DNA from: Mariprofundus sp. KV
GTDB lineage: Bacteria > Pseudomonadota > Zetaproteobacteria > Mariprofundales > Mariprofundaceae
DNA: 64,000 nt
Reading direction: 5' to 3'
Assembly (NCBI RefSeq): GCF_013387475.1
Contig: NZ_VWNB01000001.1
Span: 242,069 to 306,068, forward strand
Below, piece by piece: positions 17,692-27,821 of the stretch. A program made the translations under genes and the position numbers. Positions within the stretch are counted from its first letter, which is position 1, and each line of letters opens with the position of its first letter. Under the pieces are notes generated by a model, which made no database searches, was not told the DNA's origin, and worked only from the letters and a program-made list of their open reading frames with translations.

Positions 17692-19935
17692 ATGAGTGAG
17701 AGAAAAATAGTTCGACTGGCGATTGATGGCATGAACTGTGCCGGCTGCGTCGCCAAGGTTGAGGCCGCACTCAACAGTGTGGCCGGTGTCTCCCATGCCA
17801 GTGTCAATCTGGCCCAGCGTAGCGGACTGGTGGAAGGAGCGATGCAGACTGCCGATCTGATTACAGCAATCAGGGCAACCGGACGCGATGCCCGTGAAAT
17901 TCGCACAGCCGCCGATGAATCAGAGAGAGAGATCGCCGATCAATTGCGTTTCAAACAACTGCTCAAACAGTTCATGGTTGCCGCAGCCGTTGGCGCACCG
18001 CTGTTTATCGCAGGCATGAGCGGCTGGCTGCCGCAACTCTCCACCGAATCAACCAACATCTTCTGGATTGTGCTGGGGCTGCTCACGCTGGCGGTGATGA
18101 TCTATTCAGGTCGCCACTTCTATCGCGGTGCCATGCGTGGCTTTATCCGTCTGCAGTTCGATATGGATACACTGATTGCCACCGGCACCGGCTCGGCATG
18201 GCTCTACTCGATGATCATCACCCTATGGCCCGGCTCCGTGCCTGCGATGGGGCGACACATCTATTTTGAGGCAGCACTGGTTATCATCGCCCTGATCAAT
18301 CTCGGACAGGCACTGGAGATGCGGGCGCGTGGAAAAACCTCGGAGGCGATCCGGCGACTGATGGGGCTAACCCCCAAAACAGCCCGCATCGTACGCGATG
18401 GAAAAGAGATTGATCTCCCCCTCGAAGCGGTGGTTATCGGTGATCTTCTGCGTGTGCGCCCGGGGGAAACGATTGCCGTTGACGGCAACCTCAGCGAAGG
18501 CCATTCACTGGTGGATGAGTCGATGCTGACTGGTGAACCGATGCCGGTGGAGAAGGCGGTCGGGGATGAGGTGGTCGGTGGCACCATCAATGGGCGGGGA
18601 AGTTTTCTCTTTACGGCGACACGGATCGGAGCCGATACCGTGCTTGCCCGCATTGTTGCAACAGTACAGCAGGCACAGAGTTCAAAACCGCGTATCGGCA
18701 GGGTGGTGGATCGGGTGGCAGCCGTGTTTGTACCCGCCATCCTGCTCATTGCTGCGCTCACCTTTCTGCTCTGGTTCTATTTCGGGCCTGAGCCGCAGAT
18801 CAGCTATGCCATGGTTACGGCGATGACCGTGCTGATTATCGCCTGCCCCTGCGCATTGGGGCTGGCTACACCGATGTCGATCATGGTGGGGGTAGGCAAA
18901 GCGGCCGAACATGGTGTGTTGATCAAAAACGGTGAGGCGCTGGAGCGGGCGGGCAAGCTTACAACCATCGTGATGGATAAAACCGGCACCCTGACGCTTG
19001 GCAAACCCACGCTTACCGACTGCATCGCGATTGCCGCTGATGAGAAGCAGCTGCTCTACCTTGCCGCTGCACTTGAAGCGGGCAGTGAACATCCGCTGGC
19101 TGCAGCCATCATAAGTGCAGCCGCCGGGCAGGGCATAAAAGCTGGCAGCTGTGAAGCGTTCAAAGCCCATGCCGGGCTCGGTCTGGAAGGCAGCGTGGAC
19201 GGGCGCAAACTGCTGCTGGGCAGCCTCAGACTGATGCGAGAGCGCGGCGTGACGCTAACTACTGAGATCCAGCAACAGGTGAACAGACTTGCCGCACAGG
19301 CGCGCACCCCCATGTTGCTGGCAGAGCATGGAGAGGTGATCGGTATGATGGCCATATCCGATCCGATCCGCAGTGAGAGCAGGGAAGCGGTAACGCGACT
19401 GCAGGCTCAGGGACTACGTGTGGTGATGCTGACTGGCGACAGCCACGCTACAGCAGCTGCCGTAGCAACTGCTGTAGGTGTTGATGATGTGATCTCCGAG
19501 GTGATGCCCGCGGATAAAGATGCAAAGATCGCGGCGCTGCAACAGGCCGGAGAGATCGTTGGCATGGTCGGTGATGGCATTAACGATGCTGCAGCCCTGG
19601 CCCGTGCTGATGTCGGTTTTGCCATCGCTTCCGGAACCGATATTGCAATGGCCAGTGCGGATATTACGCTGATGCGCTCCTCTCCGCTGGGTGTGCTTAC
19701 CGCGATTGAGATATCCCGGGCAACCATGGCCAACATCCGCCAGAATCTGCTGGGTGCCTTTATCTACAATACGCTGGGCATTCCGATAGCGGCAGGCGTT
19801 CTTTTCCCGTTCATGGGGCTGCTGCTCAATCCGATGATAGCCGGAGCAGCCATGGCGCTCTCCTCATTTACCGTGGTCAGCAACGCCAATCGCCTGCGCC
19901 GGTTCAAACCCGACCAGAGCCACAAAAAGGGCTGA
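17692..19935 (+). CDS. copA: Copper-translocating P1B-type ATPase
   Basis: A 747-residue Cu(I) exporter of the inner membrane. It has one N-terminal heavy-metal domain ([15 protein letters not shown]), eight expected helices and the actuator motif around [11 protein letters not shown]. The intramembrane CPC sits in [13 protein letters not shown], the phosphorylation motif is DKTGTLT, and the P-type nucleotide residues are in SEHPLAAAI and [10 protein letters not shown]. The size fits bacterial CopA. No regulator is adjacent and I see no clear CueR-type operator in the 136 bases upstream. The separate copper oxidase cassette at 37820-41641 probably shares the same task. Converges on the MFS gene. 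Confidence 0.95.
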   Translation: MSERKIVRLAIDGMNCAGCVAKVEAALNSVAGVSHASVNLAQRSGLVEGAMQTADLITAIRATGRDAREIRTAADESEREIADQLRFKQLLKQFMVAAAVGAPLFIAGMSGWLPQLSTESTNIFWIVLGLLTLAVMIYSGRHFYRGAMRGFIRLQFDMDTLIATGTGSAWLYSMIITLWPGSVPAMGRHIYFEAALVIIALINLGQALEMRARGKTSEAIRRLMGLTPKTARIVRDGKEIDLPLEAVVIGDLLRVRPGETIAVDGNLSEGHSLVDESMLTGEPMPVEKAVGDEVVGGTINGRGSFLFTATRIGADTVLARIVATVQQAQSSKPRIGRVVDRVAAVFVPAILLIAALTFLLWFYFGPEPQISYAMVTAMTVLIIACPCALGLATPMSIMVGVGKAAEHGVLIKNGEALERAGKLTTIVMDKTGTLTLGKPTLTDCIAIAADEKQLLYLAAALEAGSEHPLAAAIISAAAGQGIKAGSCEAFKAHAGLGLEGSVDGRKLLLGSLRLMRERGVTLTTEIQQQVNRLAAQARTPMLLAEHGEVIGMMAISDPIRSESREAVTRLQAQGLRVVMLTGDSHATAAAVATAVGVDDVISEVMPADKDAKIAALQQAGEIVGMVGDGINDAAALARADVGFAIASGTDIAMASADITLMRSSPLGVLTAIEISRATMANIRQNLLGAFIYNTLGIPIAAGVLFPFMGLLLNPMIAGAAMALSSFTVVSNANRLRRFKPDQSHKKG

Positions 19936-19951
19936 ATCGACGCCGTCAAAA

Positions 19952-21103
19952 TTAATCTGAAGAGGCTCTGAAACCACGTTTTGGCAACATCAGCGCCAGC
20001 GGTATGCCGATGACAGCGACCCCGGCACAGAGATAAAAGGCCATTGCATATCCCATGCTTCCAACAATCAGGCCGCAGCCCATGATGCCAATGGTAGTAC
20101 CCAGTCCGAAACCGGCTGCTGAAAAGAGTCCTTGTGCAGCAGCATGACGGTTATCCGGCGCAATCCTCTTGACCCAGGCGATGGCAGAGACATGAAAAGC
20201 AGCAAAACTGGCCGCATGCAACAGCTGCAACCCGACCAGCAGCACCATATTGGTTGTTAAACCTGTGCCCAGCCAGCGCAGAGCGGCCAGCGCCAGACAG
20301 ATACTGAATACCAGTGCCGGTGCACGCAGCTGCACTGCTCTTGACCAGCGCCACATCAGAACGATCTCAGCAAGTACGCCAATCACCCAGTAGAGGCCAA
20401 TCTGCCACCCCGAAAAACCGGCATCGACCAGATAGAGGCTGAAAAAACCGTAGTAGGCACCATGCGAGATCTGCATGATAAAGGCGACGGCGAGCAGCAG
20501 ATAGAAAACCCTGGGGAATGGGGTTAATCCACTTTCGGGTTCATGAAACTGCTCGACACTGGGGAAACCCCGTGCAGCAACGGCAAGCACAACCATCAGT
20601 GCAGCAAGCAGATAGGGGAAGCTGGCGACATGCTCACCCGTCAGCCAAACACCACCGAGCAGTGAGGCGACAACGAAACCGATCGAACCCCAGACACGCA
20701 GACGTCCATAGTCGGCCATCTCCAATTCGGACACCGAGACAGAGAGCCCATCGGCAAGCGGCAATACTGCCGCCCATAAAACACCAAACAGTAGAATGAC
20801 CACAGCTAGCAGGTAAACATTAAACACAAACGCAATCACCAGCGCGGCAAAGGCCGCCAGCCATGAGGCAATGACAATAAACCGGTGCCCCTGATCCTGT
20901 GGGCGGCTATCAAGCAGATGCCCGATCCAGGGCGGCGCCACGACTTTCGCCAGTGCCATGAGTCCGGTCATGAAACCGATCAATACTGCATCAAGGCCTC
21001 GACCATCGAGATAGACCGGAAAGAAGGGCAGCACCAGCCCCATGGCGGCAAAATAGGCTGCGTAGAAGAGACGAATGCGATTCAGGGATGCGTGGGTAAC
21101 CAT
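19952..21103 (-). CDS. MFS transporter (MFS_1-like, HcaT-type)
   Basis: A 383-residue, 12-helix major facilitator. The N-terminal FYAAYFAAMGLVLPFFPVYL and the early KVVAPPWIGHLLD loop resemble the nucleoside/phenylpropionate branch (HcaT/LacY-like MFS_1_like). The substrate cannot be deduced: there are no catabolic genes beside it. It starts ATG 21103 on the minus strand and converges on the copper ATPase. Confidence 0.85.
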   Translation of the reverse strand: MVTHASLNRIRLFYAAYFAAMGLVLPFFPVYLDGRGLDAVLIGFMTGLMALAKVVAPPWIGHLLDSRPQDQGHRFIVIASWLAAFAALVIAFVFNVYLLAVVILLFGVLWAAVLPLADGLSVSVSELEMADYGRLRVWGSIGFVVASLLGGVWLTGEHVASFPYLLAALMVVLAVAARGFPSVEQFHEPESGLTPFPRVFYLLLAVAFIMQISHGAYYGFFSLYLVDAGFSGWQIGLYWVIGVLAEIVLMWRWSRAVQLRAPALVFSICLALAALRWLGTGLTTNMVLLVGLQLLHAASFAAFHVSAIAWVKRIAPDNRHAAAQGLFSAAGFGLGTTIGIMGCGLIVGSMGYAMAFYLCAGVAVIGIPLALMLPKRGFRASSD

Positions 21104-21146
21104 GCCTGCAACTTAGACCATCATCAGGTGTCGGTTAGCGATGGCG

Positions 21147-21542
21147 TTAAACACCCTCGGAAGTAAACAGAAATGCGAGCACAACAAATTTGGAGCAGAT
21201 CACCGCCACAAAAATTGCCGTCAATGAGGTAATCAGAACGGTATTGGCCTCTTTCTTGGCAAAGAAAATTTTAGGTAGTAGCGAGAGCCCGGCAAGAAAG
21301 CCGGCAATAGCGAATACCGTATTCAATTCACTGCTGCTCACCTCCAGCTTGACCATCGCATGATTGAGGTCGTCAAAAACAGATCCAACCAGCAGAACAA
21401 ACACCAGCCAGCAGAAGTAGAGCATCACATACTCAATCGGATGACAGCGCAGAGAGAACTTTCTACCGAGAAGAATCATTGGTATTGCAACGATATTTGC
21501 CGCAATGGCATAAGCGATAAAAGAGTGAAGGTATGCGTCCAT
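21147..21542 (-). CDS. Small integral membrane protein, unknown
   Basis: A 131-residue protein with four likely membrane helices: IAYAIAANIVAIPMILLG, MLYFCWLVFVLLVGSVF, FAIAGFLAGLSLLPKIFF, and a last one near LITSLTAIFVAVICSKFVVL. No conserved motif recognised. It lies upstream of the MFS gene on the same strand with a 43-base gap, so co-transcription is possible. Confidence 0.6.
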   Translation of the reverse strand: MDAYLHSFIAYAIAANIVAIPMILLGRKFSLRCHPIEYVMLYFCWLVFVLLVGSVFDDLNHAMVKLEVSSSELNTVFAIAGFLAGLSLLPKIFFAKKEANTVLITSLTAIFVAVICSKFVVLAFLFTSEGV

Positions 21543-21732
21543 ATGCGCAGCCTATCGCAGGCGAAAATAAAATCACCGTCCAACAAACAGGCGGGCGGGA
21601 AGGGAAGATGCTGAATGAATAAACGGTGGCTTAGCTTGCGCGAATCATTCGACTCGTCCACATTTACAACCATGAACCCGTCATCGCCCCCCATGCGTGA
21701 TCGCCACCCTCTGATTACAAGCGTAAAACAGC

Positions 21733-22329
21733 ATGGATGAGTGGTTCACTATCGTTGTTCGCCAGCTGATTCTCTACAGTCTGCCTGTGCTTGTTTCGAT
21801 CACTCTGGTCACCATGCTCGAAGCCCGACTGATAAAAGGTGGGCTGCCACACCCCTTTTATGCCATATCCTGGCGAGGCTGCTGGATTCCGTTTTTAACC
21901 GCACTCTGCTTCCATCGTGGTGTCATCATTGCACTGCCCAACCCTCTCAAGCCGGGTTTAAAGGCTGCGGCCACCCGCCTCATCGCCCACGCGCTGCTCT
22001 GCGCTATCGGCTTTCTTCTCTATGCCTGGAGCCTTGCCTCTCAGGCTCCGGTCGGCCTGCCGCCGCTGCACCTCTGGTGGGCCAAGGTGTTGATGTTTTT
22101 TAACCTCTGCATGCTCTTTCTGCATCTGCTGCCGCTACCTCTGCTGCTGATGGGAGAGATCATCGCCAAAAGCCCCAAACTTCCCCCTCTGCCGGGTGGA
22201 AATTCGCTGACATGGATTAGCCTGACGCTACTGGTTGCCACACCGATACTTGATCTATCGCTCGGCTCGTTCATGATATATCCGGTCTACGAGTGGTTGA
22301 GTAGCAGTGCTATACAACTTGCAGGCTAA
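21733..22329 (+). CDS. Integral membrane protein, unknown
   Basis: A 198-residue hydrophobic protein with four to five predicted helices (LYSLPVLVSITLVTMLEA, ALLCAIGFLLYAWSLA, MFFNLCMLFLHLLPLPLLLM, LVATPILDLSLGSFMI). The PLPLLLMGEI region is Pro/Leu-rich and reminiscent of M50-type membrane proteins, but no HExxH motif is present, so this is not claimed. Its TAA stop lies inside the 4-base target duplication of the short mobile element that follows, so the insertion landed at the end of the gene and may have left it intact. Confidence 0.6.
   Translation: MDEWFTIVVRQLILYSLPVLVSITLVTMLEARLIKGGLPHPFYAISWRGCWIPFLTALCFHRGVIIALPNPLKPGLKAAATRLIAHALLCAIGFLLYAWSLASQAPVGLPPLHLWWAKVLMFFNLCMLFLHLLPLPLLLMGEIIAKSPKLPPLPGGNSLTWISLTLLVATPILDLSLGSFMIYPVYEWLSSSAIQLAG
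22326..22329. repeat. Target-site duplication, left copy (CTAA)
   Basis: CTAA here and again at 22483-22486 flank the short inverted-repeat element exactly. This is the 4-base YTAR duplication typical of IS5-family transposition. The last three bases are the stop codon of the upstream gene. Confidence 0.75.
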
Positions 22330-22482
22330 GGAATCTCTGAAAAACCACGTCCATGTAGTTTTTCAGTACGCAAAGGCAAAAGCGTGGCTTTGCCTTTGCT
22401 CACAAAACCGAGCACTTACTGTGCATGATTTTGGCAGGCCATCCATGGCCTGCACGGATACGCTGACTTTTTCAGAGTATCC
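22330..22482. mobile_element. Non-autonomous IS5-type miniature element (MITE)
   Basis: A 153-bp element with terminal inverted repeats: GGAATCTCTGAAAAA at the left, and GGATACTCTGAAAAA read inward from the right. It is flanked by CTAA duplications. The right repeat is nearly the same as the left end of the IS5-type element at 63874 (GGATACTCTGAATAA), so that IS or a relative is the likely source of transposase. There is no ORF inside. Instead there are three hairpins: about 22370-22399 (GCAAAGGCAAA arm), 22412-22424 (GCAC/GTGC) and 22434-22453 (GCAGGCCA/TGGCCTGC). It sits between a membrane-protein gene and an HDOD gene and could supply their transcription end. Confidence 0.8.
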
Positions 22483-22518
22483 CTAATATTGGCAATATAT
22501 TTGCTTGAGGATCAAGCT

Positions 22519-23328
22519 ATGCATGACGCAGTTTTCGACAGAGTATCAACCATGGAGCTACTGGCTTTCAGTGAGGATCTACCCTCGCTGCCGGATCGCT
22601 TTATCAAAATTCAGAAAATTGCACAGGATCCCAACTCCAGTGCTGATGATCTGGCTGAAGTGATCAGAAGTGATCAGGCCACCACGGTCATGATCCTGAA
22701 ATTTGCCAACTCCTCAGCCTATAACCCTTCCGGCATCGCCATTGGCGAACTCTCCAAAGCGATCGCCCGACTCGGCTCCAAAGAGACCGTACATATCGCT
22801 ACCGCCATGTCACTGATGTACGGCATCATTCTACCCACCGGCATGGCAAACATTCGCGCCTTCTGGAGCCACGCCTTTGCGGTGGGGCTGGTCTGTGAAC
22901 AGCTGGCACATCAGATCGACCCAACAGGTAAAAAATACAATCACGAGCGGGCTTTTATGGTCGGACTTTTGCACGATATCGGTCGGGCTGCTCTGGGCAT
23001 GCGTGTCGATTTCTCCTATTTCGAGCGCGAACTCGGCCATCTGCACTCCGATGCTCTGATCAAGGCAGAGGAGAAACTGTATGGTGTCAATCACGCCGAA
23101 GCAGGTCAGCAGCTGCTTAGTCTGTGGCTGTTTCCTGATGATCTCTGTCAGGTGGTTGCAGAGCACCATAATCCGGATAGTAGTCTGCCCCTGGCCAGAA
23201 TCTGTAACATTGCCACCCATTTTGTTGTCGAGAACATGCCTGCCAGAATCTCTTTTGACTCCATCTATATTGAGGTTGAAAAAGCGCTGCATAAAAACCC
23301 TCCTGATCTGACCTCTATCACCGGCTGA
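22519..23328 (+). CDS. HDOD domain protein
   Basis: A 269-residue protein made almost entirely of an HDOD domain, related to HD phosphohydrolases but usually a non-catalytic signalling module. Visible marks are LPSLPDRFIKIQKIAQDPN at the start, VIRSDQATTVMILKFANSS, and the HD-like VGLLHDIGRAALG near residue 155. HDOD proteins commonly act in c-di-GMP, motility or stress signalling. ATG 22519 is chosen (GAGG at 22507-22510); an in-frame TTG at 22489 is less likely. It stands alone just after the MITE. Confidence 0.85.
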   Translation: MHDAVFDRVSTMELLAFSEDLPSLPDRFIKIQKIAQDPNSSADDLAEVIRSDQATTVMILKFANSSAYNPSGIAIGELSKAIARLGSKETVHIATAMSLMYGIILPTGMANIRAFWSHAFAVGLVCEQLAHQIDPTGKKYNHERAFMVGLLHDIGRAALGMRVDFSYFERELGHLHSDALIKAEEKLYGVNHAEAGQQLLSLWLFPDDLCQVVAEHHNPDSSLPLARICNIATHFVVENMPARISFDSIYIEVEKALHKNPPDLTSITG

Positions 23329-23440
23329 AGCCCCTCCGCCTCTTTTTCAACGCTGAGCTGCCCTCTACTATCGAGCTTGGCTCATTTTCTGTTACTGTTG
23401 GGCTATCCGGAAAATATCACAGCAAGGGTAACCAACACGC

Positions 23441-25231
23441 ATGACAATAAAGGATACATCAGATCGCAAACCGTGGAAAACCTGGCTTCGCAACCAGGAG
23501 ATACTCTACGTTGTGCTGCTGGCCGTTGTTGTCGGTGTCGTATCCGGCTACGCATCACTGCTGCTGCGTTTCGCCATTGAGTGGGTCAGCCTCTTCTGGA
23601 CAGGTGAACGCACCTGGTTAAAAGCGATGGATACCCTGCCCTGGTATATCTATCTGGTGGCCCCGACCGTGGGTGGCCTGCTGGTCGGCTGGATCACCGT
23701 GCGTTATCTGCCCGGTGGTGAACTGCGCGGCGTATCAGGCGTACTGGCCGATATGGTGGAGAGCAAAGCCAGAGTACACCGCCATCAGATGGCTACCGAA
23801 ACCTTCGGCTCCGCTATTGCCATCGGTAGTGGCGCCAGTCTTGGGCGAGAGGGGCCGACCGTCGCACTGGGCGCCCTGATCTCCTCAGAAATCGGCCAGC
23901 GTGCAGGACTCTCCGAACAGCAGTTGCGCATCCTTATCGGCTGCGGCGTTGCCGCTGCCATTGCCGCCTCATTCAACACGCCGATTGCAGGCGTGCTTTT
24001 CGCCCTTGAAGTGATCCTGGCTGATTACGCCATTGCCACATTCAGTCCGATCGTTATTGCCTCAGTACTGGCGACCGTGATTGCCCGCTCCGAGGTGGGC
24101 AACTTCCCCGCCTTCACCGTCCCCGAATATCACCTGATCAGCGTCTGGGAGATTCCCGCCTATATGATCATGGGGGCTCTGTGCGGCCTGGTTGCCAGCG
24201 GTTTTATCAAATCGATGGCACCTACACGTGCCTGGCTGGCCAACCTGATTCCCAATCGCAAGCTGCGCCCTGCGGCTGTCGGCTTCGCCATCGGCCTGAT
24301 GGGGCTGGCCATTCCTCAGGTGATGTCGATCGGCTACGGCGTGGTCGAGGATATGCTGCTGGAGCGCATCCACCCTGAACTGCTTGGTGTGGCGCTGCCG
24401 TTAACTGCTTTTCTGGCCATCATCCTGATCGGCAAAACGATCGCCGTAGTTCTGAGTGCCGCAGGCGGTTTTCCCGGTGGGCTGTTCGGCCCGGCCCTCT
24501 TCCTCGGCGCTACCGTTGGTGCGCTCTTCGGTGATATCGCCCATAGCATCTCCCCCGCCTACACTGAAGGTTATGGTGCCTATGCACTGGTGGCGTGCGG
24601 GGCGTTAACGGCAGCTGCCCTGCAGGCACCGCTGACGGTGATGTTGATCGTATTTGAGATGACGGCTGACTATCACATCATGCTACCGCTGATGATCGCC
24701 TGTAGCGTAGCCACCATGGTGACCCGCTCTTTTGGCCGGGCCTCTGTTTTTACCGAAGTGCTGGAGGAGCGCGGCATTGAAACCCACTGGGGCAGGGAGC
24801 AGTCATGGATCAGATCGGTACCGATCACCCAGATCCCCTGGCGCTCGATTGCCCGCGTATCGGAACATGCCAAGCTGGAGGAGCTGAAACAGGTCTATAC
24901 CGGCTCAGGCAAGGGGTGTGTGCAGGTGGTGGATGATAACGGTGATATGGTCGGCATTGTTACCTTTGCCGATCTGCAGCAGTGGCTGATTGACCCTGCA
25001 CTGGATCAGGTTGTAGTGGCCGGAGAGGTGGCCAATCGCAAGGTGCTTACCGTACGTGAATCCGACAGTCTGCTTGATGCCGTACAGATTCTTGATCGCG
25101 AGGAGTTCGAACAGATGCCGGTGGTCGCTGATGACAATCCGCGAAGGGTGCTCGGCATACTGTCCCGCAACGCCATCTTCTCGACCTACCACAAACTGAT
25201 CGTCAAACACGGGGAGGGTGAGCGTGAGTGA
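23441..25231 (+). CDS. ClC-family chloride channel/antiporter with CBS pair
   Basis: A 596-residue protein. Residues about 20-440 form the ClC pore with the selectivity motifs GSGASLGREGP (gating Glu) and GGFPGGLFGPALFLGA. Residues about 465-590 form two CBS domains (YTGSGKGCVQVVDDNGD; LDREEFEQMPVVADD), which bind adenine nucleotides in related proteins. Bacterial members are usually Cl-/H+ exchangers used in acid or osmotic stress. The 3' end overlaps the helicase gene by eight bases. Confidence 0.93.
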   Translation: MTIKDTSDRKPWKTWLRNQEILYVVLLAVVVGVVSGYASLLLRFAIEWVSLFWTGERTWLKAMDTLPWYIYLVAPTVGGLLVGWITVRYLPGGELRGVSGVLADMVESKARVHRHQMATETFGSAIAIGSGASLGREGPTVALGALISSEIGQRAGLSEQQLRILIGCGVAAAIAASFNTPIAGVLFALEVILADYAIATFSPIVIASVLATVIARSEVGNFPAFTVPEYHLISVWEIPAYMIMGALCGLVASGFIKSMAPTRAWLANLIPNRKLRPAAVGFAIGLMGLAIPQVMSIGYGVVEDMLLERIHPELLGVALPLTAFLAIILIGKTIAVVLSAAGGFPGGLFGPALFLGATVGALFGDIAHSISPAYTEGYGAYALVACGALTAAALQAPLTVMLIVFEMTADYHIMLPLMIACSVATMVTRSFGRASVFTEVLEERGIETHWGREQSWIRSVPITQIPWRSIARVSEHAKLEELKQVYTGSGKGCVQVVDDNGDMVGIVTFADLQQWLIDPALDQVVVAGEVANRKVLTVRESDSLLDAVQILDREEFEQMPVVADDNPRRVLGILSRNAIFSTYHKLIVKHGEGERE

Positions 25232-27329
25232 GTTAAACAGCGCCCAGCAGCAGGCAACCTCTGCAGGTGACGGCCCGCAGCTGATTCTGGCAGGCGCGGG
25301 CTCAGGTAAAACGCGCACCATTGTTCACCGCATTGGCCATCTTATTGCCGAGCGTGGTTTTGCCCCGCACCGGATACTCGCTGTCACCTTTACCAACAAA
25401 GCCGCAGCCGAGCTTAAGGCGCGCCTCTCCATGCTGATCGGTGATGATGGTGGCGGTGTAACCTCCGGCACCTTTCATGCACTCTCTCTGCGCTTTCTGC
25501 GTCGCTATGCCGATGCGCTCGGTTTCCCGCGCTCCTTTCAGGTGATCGACTCCGATGATCAGAAGGCACTGGTCAAACGGCTGCTGAAAGCACGCAATAT
25601 TGCCACAGATCGGCTGCACCCCAACTACCTGATCGGCTGGATCGAACACTGCAAACATGCAGGGCTGACTCCGTCCCAGGCGCCTGAACATGGCTGGAAC
25701 GGTATCGATATGCGCGAGCTCTACGCTGAGTACCAGGCTCAGCTCAAACAGCATGAACGCATGGATTTCTCTGATCTGATTCTCAATGTCGTGCTGCTGA
25801 TGCGCGAGCATGCTGATATTGCCGAAGCGCTGCGCAGCCGCTTTGATCATGTGCTGGTGGATGAGTATCAGGATACCAACCCGATCCAGCATGAGTGGCT
25901 GATGCTGCTCTGCAGCGGACACCGTAATCTGACCGTGGTCGGTGATGATGATCAGAGCATCTATGGCTGGCGCGGCGCTGATGTCTCGCACATTCTTGAT
26001 TTCGAACGTCACTGGAGTGGTGCAGGTCTGCACCGGCTGGAGGAGAACTACCGCTCCTCCGCCGCCATCCTTGAGCTGGCCAATGCGGTGATCAGTGAAA
26101 ATGCTGATCGCCATGAAAAAGTGTTGAAAGCAACCCTGGAACAGGGCGATAGGCCGCAGTGGAAGGTGTGTAACGATGATTACGATGAGGCGCGCCGCAT
26201 CGCAGCTCAGCTCGATCGCTGGCGCAGCCACGGTTATCCGTGGAGTGAGATGGCCATCCTCTTCCGCTCCAATCGCCAGTCGCTGGTGCTGGAGCAGGTG
26301 CTGCGTGAATCGCAAATCCCCTACCGCATGATCGGCGGTGTCGGCTTCTTCGAACGCATGGAGATCAAGGATGCACTGGCCTACTGGTCACTGCTGAACG
26401 GCTGCGGCGATGCGCTGCAGCTGCTGCGCATCTGCAACAGACCCAAACGCGGGCTTGGCCTGAAGGGACAGGAGCAGTTGATGGCGATGGTTGCATCATC
26501 AGGACTGAGGGCATGTGACTGGCTGCAATTGATCGCCAGTGGCGGCGCTGAAGGGGCAGCCAAAAAGGTGGAGCCCATCGCCGCCCTGATGCAATCACTG
26601 CAGCATGACCTGGATGAGATGCCTGATCGCGGCATGAATCTCATACTGCAGGAGTCCGGTTACCTGAAGAGCATCGAGGCGCTCGGAGAGATCGAAGCTG
26701 CTTCCCGCCTGGAGAACATAAGGACGCTGCAGGAGTATATCGAGATGTCGATGGCACTGGGCTTAACACCGGTGGAGTTCATGGATCGGGCAGCCCTTCT
26801 GCAGAGCAGTGAAGAGATGCATCGCGACGATAACAGTGAAGAGCCTGACGCTGTCTCCATGATGAGTCTGCACCGCGCCAAGGGGCTGGAGTTCGACTGT
26901 GTCATTCTGCCCGGTGTTGAGGAGGGGCAGCTGCCGCATCAGCGCGCCCTTGATGAGGGAATATCGGGTATCGCAGAGGAGCGCAGACTGCTTTATGTCG
27001 GCATCACCCGTGCCCGTAAACATCTGCTGCTCACCTCAGCCCGACTGCGCCGCATGTTCGGCGAGTCGCACTATCCGCTACCCAGCCGCTTTATCAAACA
27101 GCTCTCGCCAGAGATTCTCGGCCAGGAGAATCCAGCCCCTGCAGCAACCAACAGTGCAGCCACATCCGGCGGCATCACTATCGGCAGCAGTGTCATGCAT
27201 CCGAGCTTCGGCGATGGTGTCATCCTCTCCCTTGAGGGCTCGGGTGATGCATCACGTGTATCCGTGCAGTTCAAACGTGCCGGCATCAAACGACTGATGC
27301 TCAAATACGCCGCTTTAGTGCCCATTTAA
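25224..27329 (+). CDS. UvrD/Rep/PcrA-type DNA helicase
   Basis: A 701-residue superfamily 1A 3'-5' helicase for repair or replication restart. Visible motifs are Walker A LAGAGSGKT, motif Ia VTFTNKAAAELKAR, motif II DEYQDTNPIQ, motif III GDDDQSIYGWRGA, motif V MSLHRAKGLEFDCV and motif VI LLYVGITRARKHL. The length fits Rep/UvrD. GTG 25224 is preferred because GGAGG at 25213-25217 is then six bases away; GTG 25218 would touch it. The start overlaps the ClC stop, an operon-like arrangement without an obvious functional link. Confidence 0.93.
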   Translation: MSELNSAQQQATSAGDGPQLILAGAGSGKTRTIVHRIGHLIAERGFAPHRILAVTFTNKAAAELKARLSMLIGDDGGGVTSGTFHALSLRFLRRYADALGFPRSFQVIDSDDQKALVKRLLKARNIATDRLHPNYLIGWIEHCKHAGLTPSQAPEHGWNGIDMRELYAEYQAQLKQHERMDFSDLILNVVLLMREHADIAEALRSRFDHVLVDEYQDTNPIQHEWLMLLCSGHRNLTVVGDDDQSIYGWRGADVSHILDFERHWSGAGLHRLEENYRSSAAILELANAVISENADRHEKVLKATLEQGDRPQWKVCNDDYDEARRIAAQLDRWRSHGYPWSEMAILFRSNRQSLVLEQVLRESQIPYRMIGGVGFFERMEIKDALAYWSLLNGCGDALQLLRICNRPKRGLGLKGQEQLMAMVASSGLRACDWLQLIASGGAEGAAKKVEPIAALMQSLQHDLDEMPDRGMNLILQESGYLKSIEALGEIEAASRLENIRTLQEYIEMSMALGLTPVEFMDRAALLQSSEEMHRDDNSEEPDAVSMMSLHRAKGLEFDCVILPGVEEGQLPHQRALDEGISGIAEERRLLYVGITRARKHLLLTSARLRRMFGESHYPLPSRFIKQLSPEILGQENPAPAATNSAATSGGITIGSSVMHPSFGDGVILSLEGSGDASRVSVQFKRAGIKRLMLKYAALVPI

Positions 27330-27351
27330 TAAATAGATAGAAGGGGAAACC

Positions 27352-27696
27352 ATGAGTCTGAAAATCTACCATAATCCACGTTGCAGCAAGTCACGGCAGA
27401 CACTTGCTCTGATCAAAGAGCAGGGCTTTGAACCTGAGGTTATCGAATACCTCAACACACCGCCGAGTGCAGCGGAACTGGATCAGATACTGACCATGCT
27501 CGATATGGAGCCGGAGGCGCTTATGCGCAAAGGCGAGGCTGACTACAGGGAGTATATCAAAGGTAAATCGCTGGATCGTGCCGAGGCTATTGCACTGATG
27601 TTATCCTACCCGAAGGTAATTGAGCGCCCGATTGTCATCCATGACGACAAAGCCGCCATAGGCAGACCTCCCGAGAGTGTGCTCGATATTTTATAA
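27352..27696 (+). CDS. arsC: ArsC/YfgD-family reductase
   Basis: A 114-residue thioredoxin-fold protein of the glutaredoxin-dependent ArsC family. The active site reads NPRCSKSRQTLAL, with one redox Cys at residue 9, and the C-terminus has ERPIVIHDDKAAIGRPPE. The PRCSKSRQ form is typical of the YfgD subgroup; true arsenate reductases usually have CGTSRN. Arsenate as substrate is therefore uncertain. Ribosome site AAGGGGAAA. No ars operon regulator or pump is nearby. Confidence 0.85.
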   Translation: MSLKIYHNPRCSKSRQTLALIKEQGFEPEVIEYLNTPPSAAELDQILTMLDMEPEALMRKGEADYREYIKGKSLDRAEAIALMLSYPKVIERPIVIHDDKAAIGRPPESVLDIL

Positions 27697-27700
27697 GCAT

Positions 27701-27729
27701 AAAAAAGCCCGGGAAACCCGGGCTTTTTA
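27701..27729 (+). terminator. Rho-independent terminator after arsC
   Basis: The sequence AAAAAAGCCCGGG, AAA, CCCGGGCTTTTTA forms a GC-rich hairpin with A tract and T tract on either side. It can end transcription from arsC and, in the opposite direction, from recQ, whose stop is at 27822. Confidence 0.9.
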
Positions 27730-27821
27730 TTGATTTACAACGCTTCCTTGTGCTTCTAATGAGACGAATCAAGGCATGAGAAGCGACGCTTAACGCCAAA
27801 TAGGCCAATCCTGATCGCAGC

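Noticed and set aside
25302..26315. 337-codon minus-strand frame opposite the Rep/UvrD gene
   Set aside because: Helicase motifs are continuous on the plus strand; the opposite frame has a His/Cys-rich, low-complexity translation typical of shadows.
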